Shown in pieces: positions 1 to 8,162 of a DNA stretch of 64,000 nucleotides (within the stretch, counting starts at the first letter, position 1; each line of letters opens with the position of its first letter). The notes below the pieces were generated by a model that was given only the letters and a program-made list of their open reading frames with translations, was not told the origin of the DNA and made no database searches. Both the position numbers and the translations under genes were made by a program. Source of the DNA: Ardenticatenaceae bacterium (GTDB taxonomy: Bacteria > Chloroflexota > Anaerolineae > Promineifilales > Promineifilaceae); assembly GCA_020634375.1 (NCBI GenBank), contig JACKBX010000005.1, positions 186,001-250,000 on the forward strand, in the 5' to 3' direction.

Positions 1-1511
1 ATGAAACGCGCCGGGTCAATGCCCTGCGACACCAGATAATCCACCACCGATTGGGCCCGGCCTTCTGCCACTTCCAAAATGTCATCTTCCGTCCAGGGCG
101 GATCATTGGCAGGCCATGCCGAGGAGCCTTTGACACGCAAGAAGAGACCAACGCTTTGCGAAAGCGTGGGAACAACGCAGTTGTCCAAAATGCGGCGCGA
201 TTCCAGCGTCAATTCAGTAGATTCGGGCAGGAAGACGAAGGTGCGGCAGGGCAGCACGGCCAATGTGGCCGCATCACCGGTGGCAACATCGGTCAGGTCC
301 AGCTGCGCGGAGATGGAGAAGGTGTCGTTGACGGGGTTGGCAAGGGGCTGCAAGCTGGCCTGATCGGCGGCACGCAGCACATAGCTCGGCTCGACCAATG
401 CCGTCACGTCGTCGGCGGGCACGGAGAGATCAGAGGCGGCCCAAACACGACGGGCAATTTGCAGACGGTTGATGATGGGGCGCGTGTCGCGCATGACGAA
501 GGCATTATCACCGAGGTCTGCCTGTGCCACGCTTTCTAGCCAGAGGCGGAAGTCGTCGCTGGCGGATTCTTCGTAAACGTAGCTCCAGTCGTTGTTACCC
601 CATGCTGCAATTTGGGAGGCAGCCGTGTCAAATCCTTCGGTTTGTGCTTTTAGGGTGGCAAACCAGGCATTGTGGAAATTTTGCACCAGTTCGGCATTGC
701 TGTTCAACGATTGGCGCGAGGTGACAATCACATCAATGACGATGCGTAACTGGTTGGAACTGAGCAGGGGTGCGCCGCCGCTGCTTTCAGCATCGTAAAT
801 GTCTGGTTCCCAGCCGGAAACCACATCAGCTTGCCCTTCGTTGAAAGCGGCTACGGCATCGGCTACGCTGTCCTGTGGCACAAGGGTGACGTCGGAACGA
901 GGGCTTAGTTGGGCAATGGAGAGCGCGTAGTAAACGAAATATTCGCCGACGCTGCCGCGTGAGAAGGTGATGCGCTGCCCTTTGAGGTCGTTGATGGTGG
1001 GCACGTCGCGGCCCCACAGTTGGTCAGCACCGGCGCTCTCGTCCACGATGGCGGTGATGACACCGGGGCTGGAGAGGGCTACGGAATCCAACGTGGTGAG
1101 CAGGCAGTTCCACTGCCCGGAATCGAGCAGGGCGGTGCGCTGTTCTTCGGAGATGGCGTAATCATCATTCAAATCGAAGGGGATGATGCCGAGACGGAAG
1201 CCGTTTTCGATGTCTGTACCGCTCATTTGCATTTGCTGGAGGGTGAAGTAGCTGCCAAAGGCGTCTGCGCCGCAGATGTAAGCGGGCAGGTCGCTGTGGG
1301 CGTCGTTGTTTGGCCCCCAAATGGGTTCGGGGCTGTCGAGGCGCACGGTGGGGGTGCTGGATGATGAGGATGAGCCGGGGGTGGCGTCGGCAACGGCCGT
1401 GCCATCCACAAGCGACTCATCTGGGGTAATCAAGTTATAAGCGACTACGCCACAAACAGCCATCAAGGCAAGGCCAATAATAGCGATGAAGATAATACGT
1501 GTCCTATCCAT
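1..1511 (-). CDS. ABC-type substrate-binding protein fused to OmpA-like domain (3' end cut by window)
   Basis: Reading leftward from an ATG at 1511, an open frame runs off the left edge (503 codons seen). Residues 5-24 form one hydrophobic N-terminal anchor, followed by a Ser/Thr/Pro-rich linker. The next ~290 residues look like an NMT1/THI5- or sulfonate-type periplasmic binding protein (DLKGQRITFSRGS, then a segment with EGQADVVSGWEPD). The C-terminal part resembles an OmpA peptidoglycan-binding domain (LTLESRRILDN, then GRAQSVVDYLVSQGIDPARF). Such SBP-OmpA fusions are annotated in several bacteria; ligand unknown. SD GGAGCAGAGA sits just before the ATG. No permease genes are visible on this side. 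The family call is firm, the transported or sensed ligand is not. Confidence 0.8.
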   Translation of the reverse strand, partial: MDRTRIIFIAIIGLALMAVCGVVAYNLITPDESLVDGTAVADATPGSSSSSSTPTVRLDSPEPIWGPNNDAHSDLPAYICGADAFGSYFTLQQMQMSGTDIENGFRLGIIPFDLNDDYAISEEQRTALLDSGQWNCLLTTLDSVALSSPGVITAIVDESAGADQLWGRDVPTINDLKGQRITFSRGSVGEYFVYYALSIAQLSPRSDVTLVPQDSVADAVAAFNEGQADVVSGWEPDIYDAESSGGAPLLSSNQLRIVIDVIVTSRQSLNSNAELVQNFHNAWFATLKAQTEGFDTAASQIAAWGNNDWSYVYEESASDDFRLWLESVAQADLGDNAFVMRDTRPIINRLQIARRVWAASDLSVPADDVTALVEPSYVLRAADQASLQPLANPVNDTFSISAQLDLTDVATGDAATLAVLPCRTFVFLPESTELTLESRRILDNCVVPTLSQSVGLFLRVKGSSAWPANDPPWTEDDILEVAEGRAQSVVDYLVSQGIDPARF

Positions 1512-1524
1512 TCTCTGCTCCTTT

Positions 1525-1580
1525 AATGCGTGAAACGTAAAGCGTGAAACGTGAAAAATCATCACCTTTTACGTTTCATT
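1525..1580. repeat. Intergenic imperfect inverted repeat, GTGAAACGT word family
   Basis: The spacer upstream of the SBP-OmpA gene contains GTGAAACGTAAAGCGTGAAACGTGAAA followed shortly by TTTTACGTTTCATT, so the word GTGAAACGT is repeated and then complemented. The same word builds hairpins at 13401, 15486, 33801 and 34645. It can fold on either strand and may end transcription of the arginine decarboxylase-like gene side or stabilise a leader. Confidence 0.5.
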
Positions 1581-1623
1581 AAGTAAACACCCTTACGGGA
1601 AATAATGCGGGTTGTTGCATGGT

Positions 1624-3066
1624 TTAGATATGGTAGCCTAAGTTGCGCAGCACGTCGCCAGCAGATTGGCCGGCGAGGAGTTGGAATTTGTAACGGCCGT
1701 TCTCCCCTTCCCGATCCACAATCAACTCATTCGCCTCTGGCAGCACACAATGCTTGCTGCCGCGCACGCCGCCAAGCATTTCTTGATAGGCCCCAATGCT
1801 GAAGAAGCCAATGTAAAGATTGTCGGTATCTACCGGTAAATAGAGGGGCGAGTGACTGGGTTTGGGCGGGTACACATCATCGCTGTCGCAGGTGATGCCG
1901 CCAAGCTGTACCCGTTGGAAAGGCTTGTCCAAATTGGTAAGGGGCAAGACAATGAAATGCTCACTCAGCGCCCAGCTATCGGGGAAGGAACTCATGATGG
2001 AGCCATCCATGATGTACCAGGGATATTTAGACTGATTCTCTTTAGCCGTGATAATTTTGAAAAGGTGTGCGCCATGTTCGGAAGTGGTGTACCGACCAAA
2101 TTCACCCATAATGTCGGGAACAGGCACATTGTAACGGCCGCATACATCTTGCATGGTGGTTAACAATTGGCGCACAAATCCGTAATAATCAAACTCAAAA
2201 TTGAGCGTCATGGGCACGGGCATCCCGCCGCCAAAATCAAAGATGCGCAGCGTGGGAGTGTGTTGACGTAGACGCGCATATAACTCGATACCTGGCTTGA
2301 GGTAGGAGAGAAATTCATCGCCGTTGGTAATCTGGCTGCCGACCATGTAGTGGTAGAGAACAAGGTTGAGATTGGGCGCGGCAGCAATGTAATCGGCTGC
2401 TTTCCACAGTGCCTCCAAATTGAGGCCAAAACGGGAGTTAGCTGCTTCAATTTCGGCCTCGGTGGTGTTGTGACCGTAGCTTTTTTGCCGCAGCCCCACA
2501 TCAAAAGAAAGGCCAGACTCAAGCAGCGGTGAGATTTCGCTGAGGTCTTCGATGACGGGGATGAGTTGGTCATGGTCACGCTTGAGGCGCAGAATGTTGG
2601 CAGCATAGTCGGACCCGGCAGGTTTGAAGCCGTTGCAAATGATCATGCGATCAGGGGTAAGTAGGCCACGCCGGATCATGTGCTGGGCGATGTCTATGTC
2701 TACGGTGGAGGACATTTCGTGGTGGGTGCCTGCGCCCAGTGTGGTGCGGATGACTTCTTCGGCGGCGTTGGCTTTGGAGGCGTAGGTGTAGTGGAAACGG
2801 CCGTCGTACCCCACCTCAGCAATCACGTCGGCAAAAATATGCCGCATCTGGTCTATGCGATGGCGGATCACGGGCAAGTAGATGATTTCTAGCGGGCTAG
2901 GCAGCGTGCGACCAAGTCCCTGGTCTGGGCCGTCCCCTAAAAAGAGTTGGGCTAAGTCGAGGTCTTCAAAGTGGAGACGGCCGTTCCGCGCATTCAGATA
3001 CGCATTGAAATAATAATTCTCTGGAACCGGGGTCTCTTTTTCCCAACCAATAATGGGGTGTGTCAT
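1624..3066 (-). CDS. speA: Arginine decarboxylase-like PLP enzyme (group IV, SpeA-related)
   Basis: 480 residues. Fold type III PLP decarboxylase: the Schiff-base lysine is K98 in FHYTYASKAN, the phosphate-binding glycine loop is FDFGGGMPVP (G279-G281), and the C-terminal-domain cysteine/aspartate motif is GGITCDSDDVY (C393, D394) as in biosynthetic arginine decarboxylases ('CDSSD'-type). It should convert arginine to agmatine for polyamine synthesis, in the cytoplasm. It is clearly shorter than E. coli SpeA (about 650 residues), so the helical insertion of classical SpeA is probably missing; this matches short SpeA-like proteins of other phyla. SD GGAGG lies 5 nt before ATG and TATAAT is seen at 3096-3101 on the minus strand. 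Substrate arginine rather than another basic amino acid is inferred. Confidence 0.8.
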   Translation of the reverse strand: MTHPIIGWEKETPVPENYYFNAYLNARNGRLHFEDLDLAQLFLGDGPDQGLGRTLPSPLEIIYLPVIRHRIDQMRHIFADVIAEVGYDGRFHYTYASKANAAEEVIRTTLGAGTHHEMSSTVDIDIAQHMIRRGLLTPDRMIICNGFKPAGSDYAANILRLKRDHDQLIPVIEDLSEISPLLESGLSFDVGLRQKSYGHNTTEAEIEAANSRFGLNLEALWKAADYIAAAPNLNLVLYHYMVGSQITNGDEFLSYLKPGIELYARLRQHTPTLRIFDFGGGMPVPMTLNFEFDYYGFVRQLLTTMQDVCGRYNVPVPDIMGEFGRYTTSEHGAHLFKIITAKENQSKYPWYIMDGSIMSSFPDSWALSEHFIVLPLTNLDKPFQRVQLGGITCDSDDVYPPKPSHSPLYLPVDTDNLYIGFFSIGAYQEMLGGVRGSKHCVLPEANELIVDREGENGRYKFQLLAGQSAGDVLRNLGYHI

Positions 3067-3460
3067 CTTTTACCTCCAGTGTTGAATGTGATTGCATTAT
3101 ACAGCACTTCAGCTAGTCAGCGTTTCAGATTTTGACAGCCAACTCAATAACCAGGCCAGCACAATGATTAAAACAGCCAGGCCCAATTCTTCAATCCAAC
3201 TCATGATGTCACCTCTCATATGCATCAAAAATCTATATTTGCGTTGCCATTCCCGTTCGCAACGAGTCTGCTATAATCAAGGGCTGGACTAATCCAAGCG
3301 AGGATTACGACCCGATAATAAGCCGACATCCTCCTGTTTTCAAGCCCAACCCACCGCTCTTTTCTATCAATACGCACGCTCGTGTACTCAAAGCTGGCCC
3401 ATCTCTTGCCAGCCAACTACTAAATTCTGCTGAGAACGATTCTCCACAAAGGAGGCAGAC
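3067..3460. other. Spacer between decarboxylase and mgtE
   Basis: This 394-bp divergent spacer holds the decarboxylase promoter -10 (TATAAT, minus strand, 3096-3101), one small membrane-peptide frame (3109-3204, minus), a short inverted repeat CGTTGC/GCAACG around 3242-3264, and a plus-strand TATAAT at 3272-3277 without a convincing -35. I looked for an M-box type Mg leader in front of mgtE and saw no conserved match. Confidence 0.4.
3109..3204 (-). CDS. Possible 31-residue single-pass membrane peptide
   Basis: ATG at 3204 opens a 31-codon frame (begins MSWIEELGL, ends SETLTS) that is one strongly hydrophobic helix, residues 7-24, with a charged C-terminus. A good ribosome site, AGAGGTGA, lies 5-6 nt upstream. 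It stands 42 bp upstream of the arginine decarboxylase-like gene on the same strand, and the -10 of that gene overlaps its stop region. Function unknown; could be a small membrane protein or a leader peptide. The evidence is only the SD, the start codon and the clean amphipathic/hydrophobic pattern. Confidence 0.4.
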   Translation of the reverse strand: MSWIEELGLAVLIIVLAWLLSWLSKSETLTS

Positions 3461-4816
3461 ATGGACGAGAAATACATACTCCCACTTCCTGAAGAAATCG
3501 AACAACTTATTATCGCTAGCCAATTTGATGACTTGCGCAATCTTCTAGCTCGCGTTCACCCTGCTGATATTGCCGACTTAATGGATGAACTCAACGCAGA
3601 TGAAGCTGTAACCGTCTTTGAATTGCTCTCTCTGGAAGCGGCGAGCGAAGTGCTGGATGAGACGGGCAGTATCATTCGCCAAGAATTAGTAGAAAAAGTA
3701 GACGATGAACGCCTGGCAGACCTGCTGGACACGCTGCCTATGGATGATGCCGCTGAATTCCTGGAAGACCTGCCAGAGCCAGTGTCCGAGCGACTTATTG
3801 GCCTCATGGAACCAGAGGAAGCGGCTGAAGTTCAGGAAATTCTAGCCTATGAAGAGGAAACGGCTGGGCGTTTGATGACGCGAAATGTGGCTGCCCTCCG
3901 CCGCCAATGGACAGTCAATGAAACTTTTGAATTCTTACGTTCGCTGGAAGATGCCGAAACGCTGCACTACCTCTATGTGGTTGACCGCGATGATCGGCTT
4001 TTAGGCGTTGTGCCGCTGCGTGAACTCATTATGGCGCGGGCCGATGCAACGATTGAATCAATTATGAGTGAAAAGGTGGTAGCAGCACCAGCCACAGCTG
4101 ATCAGGAGGAGTTGGCTGAAATGGTCGCCCGCTATGATTATTATGCGATTCCGGTGGTGGATGAGGACGGCCGTCTCCTCGGCGTGGTCACGGTAGATGA
4201 TGTACTCGACATTTTCGAGGAAGAGGTCACAGAAGACATCCAACGGCTGGGTGGTTCCGAACCATTAGACCAACCCTATTTCGCCGTTTCAATTTTCCAA
4301 ATTGTGCGCAAACGCATTGGCTGGCTGCTGCTGCTGTTTGTCGCTTCCACCCTTTCCGGAGAAGTCATTCGTTATTTTCAACACGAATTAGACGTCGTCG
4401 TCGCCCTGGGCTTCTTCATCACCCTCATCACCGGCACAGGCGGTAATGCTGGGTCGCAAACCGTTGCCACCATTATCCGCGCCATCACCTTGGACGAAGT
4501 AAAACTTGGCAACCTCTGGCAAGCATGGCGGCGCGAAGTCTCTGTGGGTCTCATCTTAGGCGTGGTGATGGGATTGGTGGGTATTGGTCGCGCCTTGCTT
4601 TGGGGCACGGGCTACGAGGTTGCCATTGTCGTGGCACTCACACTTCCGGCCGTTGTCATCTGGTCAACCACCGTCGCTACCATCATTCCCATTGTCGCCG
4701 ACCGCGTGAAAATTGACCCCACCGTCATCAGCGGCCCCATGATTGCCACCATTGTGGACGCTACCGGCCTGCTAATTTACTTTTCATTAGCAAAAGCAAT
4801 CTTGGATGCTATTTAG
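3461..4816 (+). CDS. mgtE: Magnesium transporter MgtE
   Basis: 451 residues, normal family length. Order: acidic superhelical MgtE N domain (about 10-135), two CBS domains (about 140-265) that sense cytosolic Mg, plug helix, and five membrane helices (about 285-450). Pore signature TGTGGNAGSQT and the conserved DPTVISGPMIATIVD loop with the Mg-binding aspartate are present. It is a dimeric inner-membrane Mg2+ channel that closes when Mg is high. SD AAAGGAGG precedes ATG by 6 nt. The sirtuin gene starts 17 bp downstream and is probably co-transcribed. Confidence 0.96.
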   Translation: MDEKYILPLPEEIEQLIIASQFDDLRNLLARVHPADIADLMDELNADEAVTVFELLSLEAASEVLDETGSIIRQELVEKVDDERLADLLDTLPMDDAAEFLEDLPEPVSERLIGLMEPEEAAEVQEILAYEEETAGRLMTRNVAALRRQWTVNETFEFLRSLEDAETLHYLYVVDRDDRLLGVVPLRELIMARADATIESIMSEKVVAAPATADQEELAEMVARYDYYAIPVVDEDGRLLGVVTVDDVLDIFEEEVTEDIQRLGGSEPLDQPYFAVSIFQIVRKRIGWLLLLFVASTLSGEVIRYFQHELDVVVALGFFITLITGTGGNAGSQTVATIIRAITLDEVKLGNLWQAWRREVSVGLILGVVMGLVGIGRALLWGTGYEVAIVVALTLPAVVIWSTTVATIIPIVADRVKIDPTVISGPMIATIVDATGLLIYFSLAKAILDAI

Positions 4817-4833
4817 AACGAAAAGGGAATGCC

Positions 4834-5586
4834 ATGAAAGACTTGATTCCTGACGAATTACGCAAGGTTTTACGCAATGCGCAACATATAGTCGTTCTCA
4901 CTGGCGCAGGCACTTCGGCAGAGAGCGGTGTGCCCACTTTTCGAGAGGCGCAAACCGGCCTATGGGCACAGTACGATCCGCAGGAATTGGCAACGCCGCA
5001 AGCATTCCGTCGCAACCCAAAATTAGTGTGGGAGTGGTATATCTGGCGACGGGAATTAGTGACAAATGCGGAACCGAATCCCGGCCATTTTGCCCTGGCA
5101 GAAATGGAAAAGCTGCTGCCTAAATTCACGCTGATTACGCAAAATGTAGATGGGCTGCACCAACGTGCAGGCAGCCTCACCCCCATTGAATTGCACGGCA
5201 ATATTATGCAGACCAAGTGCTTTGAGGATGGGGAGACTGTGACGGAGTGGGCAGAAACGGGGGAGGTGCCACCGCGCTGCCCGCGCTGTGGCGGTCTTTT
5301 GCGCCCGGATGTGGTTTGGTTTGGGGAAAGCCTACCGTTTATGGCCTTGAATCAGGCAATACGTGCCGCGCGGCAGTGTGATGTGTTTTTGTCGGTGGGC
5401 ACATCGGCGCTGGTGCAGCCAGCCGCCTCGCTGCCGGTGGAGGCGATGCAGGCCAAAGCGGTCACAGTGGAGGTGAACCCGCAAGCTACGCCTTTGACGC
5501 AATATATGGATTTTGTGCTAGCACGGCCGTCTGGCACAGCATTGCCAGAACTGCTGAAACAGGTTTGGGGAATCGAACTTTCCTGA
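4834..5586 (+). CDS. cobB: Sir2-family NAD-dependent protein deacylase (SIRT5-like specificity motif)
   Basis: 250 residues. NAD pocket GAGTSAESGVPTFR (G24-R37), catalytic loop TQNVDG (Q103-D106) and catalytic His in ELHGN (H121). The substrate-binding pair Y69/R72 in WEWYIWRRE corresponds to the Tyr-Arg pair of SIRT5/CobB enzymes that remove succinyl, malonyl or glutaryl groups, so desuccinylase activity is likely (inference from motif). The zinc module is odd: the second pair is intact (C149-x2-C152) but the first shows only C129 followed by FED, so one usual zinc cysteine is missing. Cytoplasmic. Sits directly after mgtE. Confidence 0.92.
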   Translation: MKDLIPDELRKVLRNAQHIVVLTGAGTSAESGVPTFREAQTGLWAQYDPQELATPQAFRRNPKLVWEWYIWRRELVTNAEPNPGHFALAEMEKLLPKFTLITQNVDGLHQRAGSLTPIELHGNIMQTKCFEDGETVTEWAETGEVPPRCPRCGGLLRPDVVWFGESLPFMALNQAIRAARQCDVFLSVGTSALVQPAASLPVEAMQAKAVTVEVNPQATPLTQYMDFVLARPSGTALPELLKQVWGIELS

Positions 5587-5593
5587 CCTAATG

Positions 5594-5622
5594 TTTACAT
5601 AAGCGCGATTGTTGATTATACT
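5594..5622 (+). promoter_or_regulatory. Promoter for leaderless sortase mRNA
   Basis: TTTACA (5594-5599), a 17-bp spacer and TATACT (5617-5622) are followed by only 6 nt (AACGGC) before the ATG at 5629. A start point at the usual distance would fall on or beside the A of ATG, and no Shine-Dalgarno can fit. This predicts a leaderless transcript. Confidence 0.65.
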
Positions 5623-5628
5623 AACGGC

Positions 5629-6408
5629 ATGTCTGGAAAAACAGCCGATTCTCAAGAAGTCATTGTTCCCCCCAGTGTTGTGCTCATTACTCTGGGCGGC
5701 ATCATTGTGGTGGGTGTGTTAGCAATATGGGTACTGGCTCCAGCTATGATGCCTGCATCCGTTTACCGTATGATTGAACCCTATTTACCACAAGAGGGGC
5801 CAATTCCGACGCGTATGGCCTTGGCTGTGGTTCCCGACATCCCGCCCACAGCAGAAAGTCCTGTTCTTCTTTCTGAAACCCCAAACGAAGAAATATATCC
5901 CGACTATTTTGTCTCGGCTGCTGATGCTGTTGTGACCGACCCACTTGCCGGGCAACCTTTGCGCATTGTCATTCCATCCATTGATCTGGATGCAGGCATT
6001 GTCAGTGTAAATCTGGAGCAAATGACTGGGGACGATGGTGAAAGCTACTATCAGTGGCAGGTTCCGGCAGGGTTCCTGGCTGGATGGCACAGCAACAGCG
6101 CCCGGTTGGGTGTTAATGGAAACACGGTTCTAAACGGCCACCACAACATTTATGGTGAGGTTTTCGGCAGTCTTGTTGATTTGGAAGAGGGAGACGAGAT
6201 TACTCTGTATGATAAAAACCAGGCATATACTTATCATGTTACGACTAAGGAAATCCTGCCGGAGCGTGGTGAGCCGCTGGAAGTACGCCTGGAAAATGCG
6301 AAATGGATTGAACCTACGGCTGACGAGCGCATTACTCTGATTACGTGTTGGCCTTACACAAGTAACTCTCACCGGTTGGTCATTGTGGCTCAACCGGATC
6401 ATTCGTAA
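5629..6408 (+). CDS. Sortase family transpeptidase
   Basis: 259 residues. One N-terminal membrane helix (about 15-38), a Pro-rich stalk, then a sortase beta-barrel. Catalytic residues visible: His in VLNGHHNIYGEVF (H171 or H172), Cys in LITCWPY (C240) and Arg in SHRLVIVA (R249). It attaches secreted proteins carrying an LPxxG-type motif to the cell surface. The class (D/E-like) cannot be fixed by eye. The next gene, 35 bp away, encodes a small secreted protein ending in LPTSG, a hydrophobic helix and an RRRK tail, which is the likely dedicated substrate. Confidence 0.9.
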   Translation: MSGKTADSQEVIVPPSVVLITLGGIIVVGVLAIWVLAPAMMPASVYRMIEPYLPQEGPIPTRMALAVVPDIPPTAESPVLLSETPNEEIYPDYFVSAADAVVTDPLAGQPLRIVIPSIDLDAGIVSVNLEQMTGDDGESYYQWQVPAGFLAGWHSNSARLGVNGNTVLNGHHNIYGEVFGSLVDLEEGDEITLYDKNQAYTYHVTTKEILPERGEPLEVRLENAKWIEPTADERITLITCWPYTSNSHRLVIVAQPDHS

Positions 6409-6443
6409 GTTTTATTGGCGATTAAGTTTTGGAGGCAATTGGC

Positions 6444-6974
6444 ATGAAGAAATCATTTGCAGTTACAGTGGTGTTGATTCTGTTGTTGGGACTCTTTGCG
6501 GGTGTCATCCAGGCACAAGAGCCAGGCCAACCACGCGGCACAATTATGGGTGTGATTTATGAAGATGTTGATGGTGACGGCCGTTGCGTAGACACCGGTG
6601 TTGCGGGTGAAGTTCCGGTGGCAAATATAGACGTTGAATTTGTCAGCAGTGATGAAAAGACGGTACTCACCATGTACAGCAGCGCAGACGGGGCATTTGG
6701 CCTTTATGCTGCCGGTTTTAGCTACTGGAAACTAACCGCCAAACCTACAGCGGACTGGGTTGTCACATCAGAAAACCCCATTTATGCTCCGGTTGACGCG
6801 CAAAGCCCGGCAATCAACGGTTTGTTCTTCTGCGTGCAAAAGGCATCACAAGCACGTGTTTATCTCCCCACTTCTGGCGATCCGGTTGGTGCAGGGGTGT
6901 TGATGGCAACGGCCGTTTCCGGTCTCGGCCTCGTCTTTGCTGGCATCACATTAGAAATCCGCCGCCGCAAATAA
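6444..6974 (+). CDS. Secreted protein with Cna-B-like fold and LPTSG sorting signal
   Basis: 176 residues from ATG 6444 (SD GGAGG at 6431-6435, 8 nt upstream; a TTG at 6429 would overlap the SD and is rejected). Signal peptide 1-24 cut after IQAQ or similar. Residues 31-130 resemble an SdrD/Cna-B or carboxypeptidase-regulatory-like beta-sandwich (GVIYEDVDGDG) with Cys48 and Cys130. C-terminus: LPTSG (141-145), hydrophobic helix, then EIRRRK, the classical tripartite sortase signal with a non-LPxTG core. Probably anchored by the adjacent sortase. Function of the displayed domain unknown. Confidence 0.82.
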   Translation: MKKSFAVTVVLILLLGLFAGVIQAQEPGQPRGTIMGVIYEDVDGDGRCVDTGVAGEVPVANIDVEFVSSDEKTVLTMYSSADGAFGLYAAGFSYWKLTAKPTADWVVTSENPIYAPVDAQSPAINGLFFCVQKASQARVYLPTSGDPVGAGVLMATAVSGLGLVFAGITLEIRRRK

Positions 6975-6987
6975 TCAACCCTTATGT

Positions 6988-7023
6988 CCATAGGGCGTAC
7001 TGGCAATACCCTGCGCCCTATGG
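6988..7023. terminator. Bidirectional terminator-like hairpin between convergent genes
   Basis: CCATAGGGCG (6988-6997) pairs perfectly with CGCCCTATGG (7014-7023) around a 16-nt loop. It lies just after the sortase-substrate gene and overlaps the stop codon (7018-7020) of the converging MDR gene. No long T run, so efficiency is uncertain. Confidence 0.5.
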
Positions 7024-8034
7024 AACCAATAACACCTTCCCCAAATTACGGCGATCCTGCACATAATGATGGGCCTCTGCCGCTTCCGCCAACGGGAACG
7101 TACGGTCAATGTGTGGGCGAAACAACGCTTCATCATACCAATTCACAATTTGCTGCATCCACGTCTGCAATAAATCCGTCTCATCCCACAAATGACCAAT
7201 ATTCACGCCAATGACAGCTCGATTATCTGCTATCAGTTTGGCCGGTGTGTAAAAAGGCATTTGCGCCAACAAACGCAAAGTCCGCCACCACGAACGTCGC
7301 TTGCCACCCACCCGGCTGCTTGCACCCAACAATACTAAACGCCCAGTCGGCATCAGCAAGCGATAATTTTTATACCAGTGCCGCCCACCCAGTGAATCAA
7401 GTACAAGCTGCACACCTTTCCCACCCGTTAAATCTAACAACACCTGCTCATAATCATGATTACGATAATCAATTGCGTGCTGCAAACCTTGTTCTCGCAA
7501 AAAATCAAGTTTATGCGGGGAAGCGGTGCCATATGTCACTGCGCCCAAAATTTTGCAGATGGTTAACGCTGCCAGCCCAACACTCCCTCCGGCATTGTGG
7601 ATCAAGACACGATCACCAGGACGCACAGCGCCCATTACCACCAGGCTAACGTATGCGGTTAAATAAGCTGCCGGTATAGCTGCGCCATCTCGCGCACTCA
7701 TCCAATCCAAACGTGGGAAAACCTGCTTATATGGCACACAAACCATATCGCTGTAACCACCAAAACGGGTTAGCGCTAAGACATTGTCTCCTTCCCGCAA
7801 ATCTAGCACTCCCTGCCCTATGGCATCCACAACGCCAGCAACTTCGTAGCCAGGGACGTAAGGCATTGCCGGGGCATCCCCATACATCCCCATCCGCCCC
7901 AATATATCGGCGAAATTAATGCCGCTCGCTTCGACGCGAATCCGCACTTCGCCATTTCGCGGCAAGGGGTCTGGTGATTCTCTTAATTGCAGTACTTCCG
8001 GGGGGCCGGATCGGGTGATCAAGACCTGTCTCAT
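7018..8034 (-). CDS. Zinc-independent MDR oxidoreductase, quinone oxidoreductase-like
   Basis: 338 residues from ATG 8034. N-terminal GroES-like domain (begins MRQVLITRSG, GSASGINFAD-like region ASGINFADILGRMG), then a Rossmann fold with the NADPH motif HNAGGSVGLAAL. No structural or catalytic zinc cysteines, as expected for quinone reductase/synaptic vesicle VAT-1-type enzymes that reduce quinones or enones with NADPH. An upstream in-frame ATG exists but the shorter start matches the family and sits 6 nt after a TATACT box, implying leaderless translation. Physiological substrate unknown. Confidence 0.85.
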   Translation of the reverse strand: MRQVLITRSGPPEVLQLRESPDPLPRNGEVRIRVEASGINFADILGRMGMYGDAPAMPYVPGYEVAGVVDAIGQGVLDLREGDNVLALTRFGGYSDMVCVPYKQVFPRLDWMSARDGAAIPAAYLTAYVSLVVMGAVRPGDRVLIHNAGGSVGLAALTICKILGAVTYGTASPHKLDFLREQGLQHAIDYRNHDYEQVLLDLTGGKGVQLVLDSLGGRHWYKNYRLLMPTGRLVLLGASSRVGGKRRSWWRTLRLLAQMPFYTPAKLIADNRAVIGVNIGHLWDETDLLQTWMQQIVNWYDEALFRPHIDRTFPLAEAAEAHHYVQDRRNLGKVLLVP

Positions 8035-8040
8035 GCGGGG

Positions 8041-8070
8041 AGTATAACTGGCAGCAGCTAGTATTGACAA
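8041..8070 (-). promoter_or_regulatory. Promoter for leaderless MDR mRNA
   Basis: On the minus strand: TTGTCA (8070-8065), an 18-bp spacer, TATACT (8046-8041), then CCCCGC and ATG (8034). The same boxes with the same spacer occur at 27570-27599. No SD fits between box and start. Confidence 0.65.
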
Positions 8071-8096
8071 TAATCGTGACTCTACCCAACAAGAAA

Positions 8097-8126
8097 CCGC
8101 CAATGAGTGTTTCGACTCACTGGCGG
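8097..8126 (-). terminator. Terminator hairpin after DUF4342 gene
   Basis: CCGCCAATGAGT (8097-8108) and ACTCACTGGCGG (8115-8126) pair over 12 positions with one mismatch, loop of 6. Read on the minus strand the hairpin ends in GGCGGTTTCTT, a weak T-rich tail, 37 bp after the DUF4342 stop. Confidence 0.6.
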
Positions 8127-8162
8127 TATAGGGAAAGGAAAGGGCAAAATTAAAAGTTAGGG

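Noticed and set aside
3205..3460. M-box riboswitch before mgtE
   Set aside because: No conserved M-box core or terminator/anti-terminator pair was seen.
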